A DNA stretch of 35,448 nucleotides from Acidobacteriaceae bacterium (GCA_027365415.1 DAHXNK010000016.1:1-35448); one strand, 5' to 3'; counted from the first letter of the stretch, positions 22,519 to 31,670 are shown. Made by a program: numbers and translations. Notes: generated by a model not told the origin, from the letters alone.

Positions 22519-24734
22519 CGCAGAAACGCCTCTGTCAGGCCGCCATCAACGGGAAAGATATGGCCTGTGGTGCAGCGCGTCTCCGGCCCGGCGAGAAAGA
22601 GAATGGCGCGCGCACAATCCACCGGGTCAATCGGTTGGTGCGTCAACGTGCGCTGCGCGTAAAATTCGGCGAGTAGATTGCGCAAGTCGTCATCACTCGC
22701 AGCACTATCGAATGCAATATTGTATTTCGTCAGCGACACCATCACGCGCTCACGCGGAAACATTGTTGAGCCGCGAATGACCGTCGCTGGGCTGATGCCG
22801 TTGACGCGAACCAACGGAGCCATTGAGACGGCCAGCTCACGAATAAGATGGCTGACGGCAGCCTTGCTCACGTCATAGGCCTCGCTGCCGCGCTTGGCGA
22901 CAACGGCGTTGGCGGAACTGGTGAGTACGAGGCTTGCGTCCAGGCCCTGCTCGCGGAAGATGCGTCCAGCCTCTTCTGCCAGAAAATAATTGGCCGTTAC
23001 GTTGATTTCCAGCGTCTTGCCCCACTGCGCCGCAGAAGTGGTGTTATCGGCGGACGCGGGGAAAAGCGCAGCCGTGTTGATGAGAAGATCGAGACCGCCG
23101 CACAGCGAAACAACGAGGCCCAACGCCGTATGAATCGAATCTTTTTGCGTGATGTCGATGGCTACGGCATGTGCGGCATCGCGGCCATAAAGCGCGCGCA
23201 GATCGTGCGCGACGGCTTCAGCCGCAGCAAGATTGCGATCCGCAACGGCAACAAAAGCTCCGTGACCAGCGGCTAGGATGGCGACTTCACGACCAATGCC
23301 ACTGCCTCCACCGACTACCATCGCGATGCGACGGCTGAGCGGCTTCTCCGCTGGCTGGCGACGAATTTTGGCCTCTTCGAGCGCCCAGTATTCGATGCGG
23401 AATGCCTCGCTGGGCGGCAGCGCCACATAGTTGGCATGGCACTGGAAAGCGGAAGACGGCGCAGCAGGGCCAGCTTGCGGATATTCCTTAATGGGCTTGG
23501 CGTTGGGCGCGGCGTCGGCCAGCGCGGAGGCACCTTCCATCACATGAATCGCGTTGATGTAGAACTCTCCGGCGAGACGAGCCTCTGTCTTGCTCTTGCC
23601 AAAGCTGAACATGCCGATGCCGGGGATCAGCACGATGGCCGGATTGGGGTCACGCATGGCGGGAGAATCCGCCACGGCGTGCGCCTGATAATAGGTCGCA
23701 TAATCGCGGGCGTACTGGGCCAGTTCCCTATCGAGGATGGCTCGCAGTTCCATAGGGGAAGCTGCCGGGTTCCAATGCACATACAGCGGTCGAATCTTGG
23801 TGCGAATGAAATGATCGGGGCAACTGGTGCCCAGCCACGCCAAACTTTCCGCTTCCTGTGCGTTCGCAAAACGCAATACCTCCGGCAACGCGGAGTAATT
23901 GCCAACCACGCGCTTGGATTTCGACAGGCATCCGCGCAGGTACGGAAGCAAATCCGCAGCGATAGCCTCGCGGTTCTCATGCGTCGAATGTTTTGCTCCG
24001 CCAAAGATGCGGGGGCCAAGGTCATCTACAAATCCCTGGATGAACTGGCCCAGTTGATCGATCATCGCAATGGTGTTGCGATAGCAGATTTCCGATGTCT
24101 CGCCCCAGGAGAACAATCCGTGGCCGCCGAGTACGATGCCATCGCATTTTGGATTCGCGGCGACAGCGTTCTTCAACATCATACCGAGTTCAAAGCCGGG
24201 TCGCTGCCAGGGAATCCACGCTAGATGATGACCGAAACGACAATTGAACTCCTGCATACGGACTTCGCCATTGGCTGCGGCTGCAAGCGCAATCCCCCAA
24301 TCCGGGTGGAGATGGTCAACATGCTTGGCCGGCAAAAATGCGTGCAAGGAGGTATCAATCGACGCAGCGACTGAATTTTGGCCGAAGGCGCAGAGCGGAT
24401 ACATGCCGACCATGTCATCCTCATACGCAACGCCGCGATACACCTTGGTCAAACCATGCAGTTTGTCGAGATACAGGGTCGCAAATCCACGGGTTGAGAT
24501 CGTTCCCAGATCACCGCCGCTGCCCTTGACCCACAGCACCTGTTGCGTGCTGCCATCAAGCGGATCTGGCTGCGTGAGTTTGGCGCTGGTATTGCCACCG
24601 CCATAGTTGGTGATACGCAGATCGGAACCCAGCAGATTCGAGCGATAACGGAGCAGCTCGGCTTCATTAAGCGTCGCGGCAACAGATTTGTCCCAGCGGT
24701 CTTCCAGATAGCGTAATGCCATTATTTTCTTCAT
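22515..24734 (-). CDS. rhaEW: Bifunctional rhamnulose-1-phosphate aldolase / lactaldehyde dehydrogenase (class II aldolase-SDR fusion)
   Basis: The 739-residue fusion joins a class II aldolase (about 1-430) to a short-chain dehydrogenase (about 465-739). Aldolase features are GGGNTSAK (45-52), the zinc His cluster in HVDHLHPDW (138-145) and HGLFSWG (205-211). SDR features are GGGSGIG (475-481), the catalytic Ser in TSSAN and Tyr620/Lys624 in YDVSK. The first domain splits rhamnulose-1-phosphate into dihydroxyacetone phosphate and L-lactaldehyde, and the second should oxidise lactaldehyde to lactate. This is the RhaEW architecture. The ATG at 24734 has AGGA directly before it. A second ATG at 24722 is also possible. 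The frame runs on to 24812 with no good site. First gene of the rha operon. Confidence 0.92.
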   Translation of the reverse strand: MKKIMALRYLEDRWDKSVAATLNEAELLRYRSNLLGSDLRITNYGGGNTSAKLTQPDPLDGSTQQVLWVKGSGGDLGTISTRGFATLYLDKLHGLTKVYRGVAYEDDMVGMYPLCAFGQNSVAASIDTSLHAFLPAKHVDHLHPDWGIALAAAANGEVRMQEFNCRFGHHLAWIPWQRPGFELGMMLKNAVAANPKCDGIVLGGHGLFSWGETSEICYRNTIAMIDQLGQFIQGFVDDLGPRIFGGAKHSTHENREAIAADLLPYLRGCLSKSKRVVGNYSALPEVLRFANAQEAESLAWLGTSCPDHFIRTKIRPLYVHWNPAASPMELRAILDRELAQYARDYATYYQAHAVADSPAMRDPNPAIVLIPGIGMFSFGKSKTEARLAGEFYINAIHVMEGASALADAAPNAKPIKEYPQAGPAAPSSAFQCHANYVALPPSEAFRIEYWALEEAKIRRQPAEKPLSRRIAMVVGGGSGIGREVAILAAGHGAFVAVADRNLAAAEAVAHDLRALYGRDAAHAVAIDITQKDSIHTALGLVVSLCGGLDLLINTAALFPASADNTTSAAQWGKTLEINVTANYFLAEEAGRIFREQGLDASLVLTSSANAVVAKRGSEAYDVSKAAVSHLIRELAVSMAPLVRVNGISPATVIRGSTMFPRERVMVSLTKYNIAFDSAASDDDLRNLLAEFYAQRTLTHQPIDPVDCARAILFLAGPETRCTTGHIFPVDGGLTEAFLR

Positions 24735-24761
24735 TCCTAGCAGAGGGTAAGTTCGCAAATG

Positions 24762-24789
24762 ATACCCACAGTCACCAGACAGTGGATAT
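24762..24789. promoter_or_regulatory. Dyad symmetry 28 bases upstream of the rhamnose operon, candidate operator
   Basis: ATACCCACAGT (24762-24772) and ACAGTGGATAT (24779-24789) are inverted copies matching at nine of eleven positions, around a six-base centre. The element lies just ahead of the first rha gene, where a sugar-responsive repressor or activator would bind. No regulator gene is present in the window. Confidence 0.4.
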
Positions 24790-24799
24790 GAATCTCTTG

Positions 24800-24819
24800 G
24801 CGACTGGAGCAACAGTCGC
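24800..24819. promoter_or_regulatory. Perfect inverted repeat between nuoN and the rhamnose operon
   Basis: GCGACTG-GAGCAA-CAGTCGC has perfect seven-base arms and a six-base loop. It lies 38 bases after the nuoN stop and 66 bases before the rhaEW start. It may be the complex I operon terminator (no T-run follows) or a second operator for the rhamnose genes. Confidence 0.4.
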
Positions 24820-24856
24820 AGTATCCATCATACAATGGCATGGTTCCAAAGCCCGC

Positions 24857-26365
24857 TCAGAGACCAGAGACGCGAACCGCCTCCAACACCCATCGCAGCA
24901 GCAGATACGGAGCGCAACCAAGCAGCACGACAGCCCATGCCAGCAGCACGATAACAAGCTGACTCAACATTGGAACTTGGATTTTCTCTGCATCGACAGG
25001 AGCGCTGGCAACGTAAACCCTCTTGAGCACTTGCAGATAGTAGTAGAGCGACACGGCACTCATGGCAATGGCGAGAACGACGAGCCAGAGCAAGCCAAGA
25101 GATGAGGACGCGGCCAACACGGAAGCAAATAGATAGAACTTCCCAAAAAAGCCAGCCAGTGGCGGAATCCCTGCCAGCGAGAGAAGAAAAATGAACAGGC
25201 AAAAAGAGAGCACGGGCGCTCGCCGACTGAGTCCGTCGAAATTGGAAAGCGCATCGCTGCCGGTTCGTTTTTCTACAACCGCAACAACGCCAAATGCCCC
25301 AAGGGTCGCCAGCGCATAGGTCGCCACATAATAGAGAAGCGCGGCAAGACTCTGCTGCGTATGCGCCACCATTGCGAGCAGCATATAGCCCGCGTGTGCA
25401 ATGGCGGAGTATGCCAGCAGGCGCCGCGCGCTGCGCTGCACGATGGCCACAAGATTTCCCAGCAACATGGAGAGCGCGGCAACCATAGCCAACACGGGAA
25501 CCCATCCGGGAACAATGCGCGACCAGGCGGCGCTGCCTTCCGCGCCTGCAAAGCCCACCACCATAAGCTGAAAGAAAATGAAAAAGCTGGCGACTTTGGA
25601 TCCAGACGCGATAAACGCCGCGCCGGGAGCGGGCGCGCCTTCATACACATCCGGTGCCCAGAAGTGGAATGGGGCCGCAGCAACCTTAAATCCAAAGCCA
25701 ATCACCGTGGTTACGATGGCGATGGCCAGCAGCGGATTGAGCTGCGAACCATTGAGATGGGAGCAGTGAATCGCGCTGGCAATCTCCGCAAGGTTGGTCG
25801 AATGGGAGAAGCCATAGAGCAGGCTGAATCCAAACAGCAGGAACGCCGCCGACATTCCACCAAAGAGAAAATACTTCAGCGCGGCCTCGGAGGATCGCGC
25901 GCTGCGCTTGTCCAAAGCAGTAAGGATGTAGAGCGACAAACTCAACAGTTCAAGAGAAATAAAAATGACGAGCAAGTCCTGCGATCCCACAAGGAACATC
26001 ATGCCCACCGTTGCGATCAGGAGGAGCAGAACAAACTCGCCAACATGTTCCGTGAACGTAGAGTCCACGGAAATCCATAGAATAAGGATGGTCAGGACGA
26101 GCAGCGCAATTTGAACCAGATGTGTCAGCGGATTTGCGACCAGCGCTCCATTGAGAAAGTTTGCCTGCTCCGGAGCCAGCAACAGTCGGAGAATCGCGCC
26201 CACGCAACCAGCGGAGGCAATCGCGACGGCAGCGGCGAGTCGGATTCCCTTCCGACAGGTTCGCAGAAACAAAATATCCATCGCCAACACGAGCAACGCC
26301 GTGCAGGCGAGGATGACTTCCGGCAGCGCGAGTTGTAGCAAGGGGGCATTGGAGATCGCGATCAT
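24857..26365 (-). CDS. nuoN: NADH:quinone oxidoreductase-type complex I subunit N (antiporter-like)
   Basis: The 502-residue membrane protein has about 14 helices and is one of the antiporter-like proton channels of complex I. Key ionisable residues are in place: Glu139 in ISLELLSLSLY (helix 5), Lys227 in FGFKVAAAPFHFWAPDVYEGAP (helix 7), Lys257 in ASGSKVAS (helix 8) and a Lys in AGFFGKFYLF (helix 12), as in NuoN. The gene starts at an ATGA overlap with the second nuoM, so it is the last gene of the cluster. The next gene on the strand is the unrelated rhamnose operon. Location is the inner membrane, between NuoK and NuoM in the usual assembly. Confidence 0.95.
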   Translation of the reverse strand: MIAISNAPLLQLALPEVILACTALLVLAMDILFLRTCRKGIRLAAAVAIASAGCVGAILRLLLAPEQANFLNGALVANPLTHLVQIALLVLTILILWISVDSTFTEHVGEFVLLLLIATVGMMFLVGSQDLLVIFISLELLSLSLYILTALDKRSARSSEAALKYFLFGGMSAAFLLFGFSLLYGFSHSTNLAEIASAIHCSHLNGSQLNPLLAIAIVTTVIGFGFKVAAAPFHFWAPDVYEGAPAPGAAFIASGSKVASFFIFFQLMVVGFAGAEGSAAWSRIVPGWVPVLAMVAALSMLLGNLVAIVQRSARRLLAYSAIAHAGYMLLAMVAHTQQSLAALLYYVATYALATLGAFGVVAVVEKRTGSDALSNFDGLSRRAPVLSFCLFIFLLSLAGIPPLAGFFGKFYLFASVLAASSSLGLLWLVVLAIAMSAVSLYYYLQVLKRVYVASAPVDAEKIQVPMLSQLVIVLLAWAVVLLGCAPYLLLRWVLEAVRVSGL

Positions 26366-27876
26366 TGCCAGCTCCCTTTGCGCAGACCGTCAAACAGCGG
26401 CGAATGCAGCGCGGGAAGGATCACATTCAGGAGCATCTGAGGATAGAGTCCAACGGCCACGCTTGCGCCGATCAAAAGAATTGCGCCCAGCCGCTCTGGA
26501 ATCGAAATTGGGAGCAGGGGAGGTTGCATGGGGGTGGGTTCGACTCCCGCTTCCGCAAAAAACGCCCGTTGCATGGCGCGCCAGATGTACGCAACCCCGG
26601 CCACGATTCCGATTCCAACGCAGACGGCAAAGAGCGGAAACGCGCGCCATGCGCCGACTAGGATCATCAACTCCGCCACAAATCCGCTGAATCCCGGCAG
26701 CCCCATGCTGGCCATTCCGGCCACGACAAAAGTGACGGCGGCAAAGGGAATAGCTTTGTTCAGGTTCATCGGGCCGAGCGTCGCCAGATCGCGGGTGTGC
26801 GCGCGGTCGTACACCATGCGCCCAACAACGGCGAAGAGTAGCCCGGCCAGAATACCGTGCGAGAACATCTGCACCACTGCGCCAGCAAGTCCAAGTTGAT
26901 TCAGCGTCATCAGGCCAAGCAAGATAAATCCCATGTGGCTGATGCTCGAATAGCCGATCACAAATTTGAAATCCTTCTGCACCAGAGCAACCAGCGCTCC
27001 ATACACGATTCCAATAACGGCGAGCAGGGCGAAGACATCGCGCCACGAACCCAGCCCCAGCACATGGAAGCCCCACGGCCCCAGCCCCAGAGGAAACAGC
27101 GTCATGGCCACGCGCAGGCAGCCGTATGCCCCCAGCTTCATCACCACGCCAGCCAGCAGCATGGAGGCCGCCGTGGGCGCGGCGACGTGCCCGGTCGGGG
27201 CCCAAGTATGAAACGGCCACATGCCTGCAAGAATCGCGAAGCCAACAAAGACCAGCGGAAACGCCCACATCTGGAAGTGGAGTGGAAATGGAAAACGCGC
27301 CAAATCCTCTAGCGCCATGCTTTTTGCTCCGGCCACAACATATGCCGCGAGCAATCCAACCAGCACCATCGCGCTGCCAATGAAGGAGTAGAGCGCCAGC
27401 TTCATCGCGCCATATTCACGCCGCGTCGATCCCCAAATGGCGATCAGGAAATACTTGGGGATGATGACAATTTCATAAAAAACAAAGAGGAGGAAAAGGT
27501 CGTAGCTCAAAAATACGCCATACACGGCACCGATGAGCAACAGGTAGAACGCGAAAAATTCCTGTACGCGATGTTCAATGTTCCAGGAAAAAAGAATCCC
27601 CGCAATCGCGATGATTCCTGTTAGCAACAGTAGGGTCAGGCTGATTCCATCCGCCGCGAGGTGATATTCAATGCCAAGCGATGGAATCCAGGATTTCTGC
27701 GTGACGGTCAGCAACTCTCCCGTTCGATGTTGCACAAAGGCCGCGAGTGTAATGGCAAAGGTCACGATTGCCGTCAGCAGCGCAAGGCTGCGCGCTAGGG
27801 TCGCGCTGCCCTTCGGCAGCAGCAGCAGCGCCAGCGCTCCGAGAAATGAAATGTAGATCGTCCACGCAAGCATCAT
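26362..27876 (-). CDS. nuoM: Complex I subunit M, second copy (NuoM-2), lacking the canonical helix 7 lysine
   Basis: The 504-residue antiporter-like subunit has about 14 helices. Glu135 in FYEIVIIP (helix 5), Lys247 in VVMKLGAYG (helix 8) and the Glu in GFVAELMIL (helix 12) match the NuoM proton-channel residues. The expected helix 7 Lys is replaced: the segment reads FAILAGMWPFHTW, with Leu216 where the neighbouring NuoM-1 has Lys in FAVKVPMVPFHTW. The AGMWPFHTWAPxGH pattern marks a distinct NuoM subfamily. An extra Lys141 follows Glu135. It starts 25 bases after nuoM-1 ends and overlaps nuoN by four bases. This is one of two consecutive nuoM genes. Confidence 0.94.
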   Translation of the reverse strand: MMLAWTIYISFLGALALLLLPKGSATLARSLALLTAIVTFAITLAAFVQHRTGELLTVTQKSWIPSLGIEYHLAADGISLTLLLLTGIIAIAGILFSWNIEHRVQEFFAFYLLLIGAVYGVFLSYDLFLLFVFYEIVIIPKYFLIAIWGSTRREYGAMKLALYSFIGSAMVLVGLLAAYVVAGAKSMALEDLARFPFPLHFQMWAFPLVFVGFAILAGMWPFHTWAPTGHVAAPTAASMLLAGVVMKLGAYGCLRVAMTLFPLGLGPWGFHVLGLGSWRDVFALLAVIGIVYGALVALVQKDFKFVIGYSSISHMGFILLGLMTLNQLGLAGAVVQMFSHGILAGLLFAVVGRMVYDRAHTRDLATLGPMNLNKAIPFAAVTFVVAGMASMGLPGFSGFVAELMILVGAWRAFPLFAVCVGIGIVAGVAYIWRAMQRAFFAEAGVEPTPMQPPLLPISIPERLGAILLIGASVAVGLYPQMLLNVILPALHSPLFDGLRKGSWQ

Positions 27877-27901
27877 CAGAATGCCAAGCCCATCGTTTCC
27901 A

Positions 27902-29470
27902 TTAAAACTTTAGTTGTTGCACCATCTGCATCACCGTAGAGTTGATGACCGCGAGCACCCACTGAGGATACAGTCCCAGCGCGAACATCAATCCAATCGC
28001 GGGCGCCAGCGCCAGTCGCTCGCCAGTTGTCAGATCGGGCATCGCTGCCCATGTTTTGTTAAGCGCCCCAGAAAAGACGCGCTGTAGGATTCCGAGAATA
28101 AAAATTGCTGTCGCCAACAGTCCAAAGACGGAGAGCGCCGTGGCCCATGTCGCGAGAGGGAAAGAGCCTTTGAAGATTAGAAACTCCCCCACAAACCCAT
28201 TCAACCCCGGCAGGCCCAGCGACGAGAACAGCGCGATGCCCATCAGTCCGGCAAAGACAGGCATCACCTTGCGCAGCCCGCCAAAATCCTCCAGCCCGCG
28301 CAGGCCGCCGCTGCGTTTCTCCAGCATGGCCACGAACCAGAACAGCGTTGCGGCAGTCAAGCCATGATTGAACATTTGCAGTAGAACGCCATTCATCGCC
28401 GCATACTTCTCCGCCGTCAGCGCCACATCGCCGCCAGTGAATTTCAAAACCGCAAAAATTCCCAGCAGGCAATAGCCAAGATGGTTGATCGAGGAGTAGG
28501 CAAAGATGCGCTTCAAATCCTTTTGCACAAGCGCGGCGTAGGCAGAAAGAACTATTGTTGCCACCACGAGCCACAAAAGCGGCGTGAGAACCTGCTGCAT
28601 TTCCGCGCCGAAAATGGGAAGCAGAATGCGAAGAAATCCGTAGAGTCCCATCTTCGACATCGCGCCGGTCAGCAGAATCGTCGTGCCCGTTGGCGCTTCG
28701 GAGTAGGCCGAAGGTAGCCAGGTGTGGAACGGAACCATTGGCACTTTAACGGCAAATCCAAGAAAAGCTCCGGCAAAGATCATCAACGCCACATGCTCTG
28801 GCGTGAACCGATGCCAGCCCAGAGTGCGAACGACCGCAGGCATCAACTGCCCGTTTTGCGCCAGCCCTGCAAGGTCGATGAAATCAAATTTCCCCGTCGC
28901 CAGAAAGATGGCAAGAAATGCCAGCAGCAAGGCAATGCTGCCGACCATCGTATAGACCAGAAACTGCGTGGCCGCTGAAGTGCGACGCGGGCCGCCCCAG
29001 AGTTTGATGAGGAAGAATGCGGGAATCAGGCTCAGTTCCCAAAAAATAAACCAGTGAAAGAAGTTCAACGCCGTGAAGGTGCCGAAGAGACATGCCTGTA
29101 GCAGAAGTACCAGAGAGAAATACAGTGGCACCCGCTCCTGAATCTGCCACGATGCAAGCATCCCGATGGGAACAACGATGGAGGTGAGCAGCAGCATCAG
29201 GATCCCCAGCCCGTCGATTCCAACGCGATACTCCACGCCCAGCGCCGGAATCCAGGAGGAGCGTTCTTGAAATTGCAGCGCTCCAGAGGCGGGGTTAAAG
29301 TGATGCCACAAAAATAAAGTTAACCCCAGCGCAAGAAAACTGAAGGCCATCGCCAGACCGCGCGCAAGATTTTTGTTTCGCTCGCTCGCGCTCCCACCAA
29401 TGCCAAGCACCACGAGCGCGCCTGCAATGGGCACGGCGGTCAGCACGGTGATCCATGGAAATGCAATCAT
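27902..29470 (-). CDS. nuoM: Complex I subunit M, first copy (NuoM-1)
   Basis: The 522-residue antiporter-like subunit carries the full set of channel residues: Glu145 in FWELSLIP, Lys242 in FAVKVPMVPFHTWLP, Lys273 in AMSKMGLYG and the Glu in NGFVGEFLIF. It is therefore a typical NuoM and should translocate protons. The ATG at 29470 forms an ATGA overlap with the nuoL stop. The open frame continues to 29599 but that part overlaps nuoL and is not used. It is followed by a second, clearly different NuoM (about 500 residues) rather than directly by NuoN. The presence of both is unusual and is discussed in the findings. Confidence 0.95.
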   Translation of the reverse strand: MIAFPWITVLTAVPIAGALVVLGIGGSASERNKNLARGLAMAFSFLALGLTLFLWHHFNPASGALQFQERSSWIPALGVEYRVGIDGLGILMLLLTSIVVPIGMLASWQIQERVPLYFSLVLLLQACLFGTFTALNFFHWFIFWELSLIPAFFLIKLWGGPRRTSAATQFLVYTMVGSIALLLAFLAIFLATGKFDFIDLAGLAQNGQLMPAVVRTLGWHRFTPEHVALMIFAGAFLGFAVKVPMVPFHTWLPSAYSEAPTGTTILLTGAMSKMGLYGFLRILLPIFGAEMQQVLTPLLWLVVATIVLSAYAALVQKDLKRIFAYSSINHLGYCLLGIFAVLKFTGGDVALTAEKYAAMNGVLLQMFNHGLTAATLFWFVAMLEKRSGGLRGLEDFGGLRKVMPVFAGLMGIALFSSLGLPGLNGFVGEFLIFKGSFPLATWATALSVFGLLATAIFILGILQRVFSGALNKTWAAMPDLTTGERLALAPAIGLMFALGLYPQWVLAVINSTVMQMVQQLKF

Positions 29471-31557
29471 CCCTTGGCCCCCCAGAGCAGAAATACGGCG
29501 AGCGCGATGAGCGCAAAGCCAATTCTTCGCAGATAGCTTTGTACCTGGCCTCCCTGAAGAAGCGCCAGGATTTTGCCGCCACGCGAGACCCCTTGGCATC
29601 CTTCATCAAAGCCAGCATTCACGATGCGCGTGTCAACAAAGTCATCCGCCCATGCCAGACCGAGCGCCAGATGCGCGACCGTTTGCACGGCTCCATTCCA
29701 AACCCATCGATCGAGCCAGTCGCAGACATGGCCCCATCCGGCATTCAGGCGAAGGAGAGTTGCGGCATAGAGTTCGTCCACATAGAAACTATGGTTCAGC
29801 ACGGCAAAGATGCGCGGCTGAAGCTGCTCCACCGCATCGGGCATCGCGTCTGCCTTTGGGGAGTCTTCCATCGGCTTGCGCCCGTAGAACCACCAACCCA
29901 GGCCGAGGCCCAGAAAAACGAGGAGCGAGGAGGAGAGCATGACCGCAAGCAACTCGGCATTTGCGAAAGCGGAAAAATGTAGCGCTGTCGGTTGCCCGTC
30001 GAGAAACGCCTGCAACCACGGCCATGCAGGCGTACCGATCAGCCCCAGAAGCATGGCAAACGAGGCAAGAATCAGCAGCGGAATCGTCATGACGGCAGCG
30101 CTCTCGTGCGGCGTGGTGGAGGCATGAGACGAAGCGTGGCTTGCACCCGCCAAACGCGACGTGCCGCCAAAGACGTAGTAGATCTGCCGTGTCATATAAA
30201 AGGCTGTCAGCAACGCGCCAAAGGCTCCCAGATAAAACGGAACCTGAGAGACGCTCCATGTATGCGCCGCGTGCAGAATTGCGTCCTTGCTCCAGAAGCC
30301 GGAGAAGAACAGAGGAAATCCACACAGCGCGAGCATTCCCACCGCATACGTCGCAAAGGTAATGGGCATGAGCCTTCGCAGCCCGCCCATGCGTCGGATA
30401 TCCTGCTCGCCGGAGCAACCGTGAATCACCGACCCTGCGCCCAGAAACAACAGCGCCTTGAAAAATGCGTGCGTGAGCAGATGGAACATTCCCACGGCTA
30501 CGCCACCAACGCCGAGGCCCATCATCATGTAGCCTAGTTGCGAAATGGTGGAGTAGGCCAAGATGCGCTTGATGTCATAGTGTGCAACCGCGATCATCGC
30601 GCCAAAGACGGCAGTAATCGCGCCTACCCAGGTGACAACTTGCAGCGCCACGGTTGGGGTGAGCGGGAGGGCCATTCCCGTATGCGCGCTCATGAGTGGA
30701 TAGATGCGCGCAATCAAAAATACTCCCGCTGCAACCATCGTCGCCGCATGGATCAGCGCGCTCACCGGCGTCGGCCCCTCCATCGCATCCGGCAGCCAGA
30801 CATGCAGCGGAACCTGTCCCGACTTACCGGCAGCGCCGCAAAAGATCAGCAGCGCGATACCCGTGGAAGCAGTCAGTCCCAGGATTGTCGTCTGTGCAAC
30901 CAGGCTGGCGAGCGCCGTGTGTTCCAAGCATCCAGCGCCGTTATCGTAAAAAAGCAGCGTGCCCGTTTGCGCGTATAGCCAAGCCATGCCCAGAAAAAAT
31001 GCCAAGTCTCCAATGCGCGTAACGATGAAGGCTTTTTTCGCTGCTGCCGCCGCTTTGGGATTGTGATACCAGAAGCCGATGAGCAGATAGGAGGTGAGGC
31101 CGACCAGTTCCCAACACATGAAGAGCAGCAAAAGACTGTTGGCAATGACCACGCCCAGCATGGCTCCGGCAAAGAGCGCCAAAAAGCAGAAGAAGCGCGT
31201 GAAGTTCTCCTCATGCGCCATGTAGCCGATGCTGTAGATAAAGATCAGCAAGCCAACAAACGTCACCATCAGCAGCATGACCGCCGTCAGCGGATTGAGC
31301 ATCCAGCCAAGCCGCAGCCACTCGTTGCCAAACTGGAACCAGCGAAAATTGACAACCTGCAATTCCTGTTCTCCGTGATGGCTGAGCCAGAGCACATGCG
31401 CGAACGCGCACAGGGAAAGAAAAAACGAGAGGGTCATGGAGCCGATGGCAAGCGAAGCCGCAAAGATGCGGTTGCGTTGTTTTGCCAAAGCGATGGCCCC
31501 CGCCGCCAGAATGGGAAGTGCGGGCACCAGCCAAAGATTTTGGACAATCCCAGTCAT
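29467..31557 (-). CDS. nuoL: Complex I subunit L with extended lateral-helix region
   Basis: The 696-residue membrane protein is the distal antiporter-like subunit. Channel residues are Glu150 in FMCWELVGL, Lys245 in GAAGKSGQVPLHVWLPDAMEGPTPVSALIHAATM (with His270) and Lys424 in SGFWSKDAIL. The C-terminal part holds the long amphipathic lateral helix that clamps the antiporter subunits: between VDELY (593-597) and GGQVQSYL (669-676) there are 71 residues. From memory the corresponding stretch in Escherichia coli NuoL is about 42-45. Total length is also above the usual 610-660. It overlaps nuoM-1 by four bases and lies 113 bases after nuoK. Confidence 0.95.
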   Translation of the reverse strand: MTGIVQNLWLVPALPILAAGAIALAKQRNRIFAASLAIGSMTLSFFLSLCAFAHVLWLSHHGEQELQVVNFRWFQFGNEWLRLGWMLNPLTAVMLLMVTFVGLLIFIYSIGYMAHEENFTRFFCFLALFAGAMLGVVIANSLLLLFMCWELVGLTSYLLIGFWYHNPKAAAAAKKAFIVTRIGDLAFFLGMAWLYAQTGTLLFYDNGAGCLEHTALASLVAQTTILGLTASTGIALLIFCGAAGKSGQVPLHVWLPDAMEGPTPVSALIHAATMVAAGVFLIARIYPLMSAHTGMALPLTPTVALQVVTWVGAITAVFGAMIAVAHYDIKRILAYSTISQLGYMMMGLGVGGVAVGMFHLLTHAFFKALLFLGAGSVIHGCSGEQDIRRMGGLRRLMPITFATYAVGMLALCGFPLFFSGFWSKDAILHAAHTWSVSQVPFYLGAFGALLTAFYMTRQIYYVFGGTSRLAGASHASSHASTTPHESAAVMTIPLLILASFAMLLGLIGTPAWPWLQAFLDGQPTALHFSAFANAELLAVMLSSSLLVFLGLGLGWWFYGRKPMEDSPKADAMPDAVEQLQPRIFAVLNHSFYVDELYAATLLRLNAGWGHVCDWLDRWVWNGAVQTVAHLALGLAWADDFVDTRIVNAGFDEGCQGVSRGGKILALLQGGQVQSYLRRIGFALIALAVFLLWGAKG

Positions 31558-31670
31558 TGCGTCTCAATAGAGGGTTGGAAAATCGTGGGAAAAGCTGCAA
31601 TTCCTGACCGCAGCGGCAGGGCGTCTGGCAACGGGTAACGCTTCATCAAACAATTCTGTCCATTCGTCGC

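Noticed and set aside
25361-26080. 239-codon plus-strand frame inside nuoN
   Set aside because: Antisense to an unmistakable NuoN with all channel residues. The translation is highly charged low-complexity sequence.
29471-29599. 43-residue N-terminal extension of NuoM-1
   Set aside because: Overlaps the end of nuoL in another frame and is not membrane-like. The ATGA overlap start at 29470 gives the normal NuoM N-terminus.
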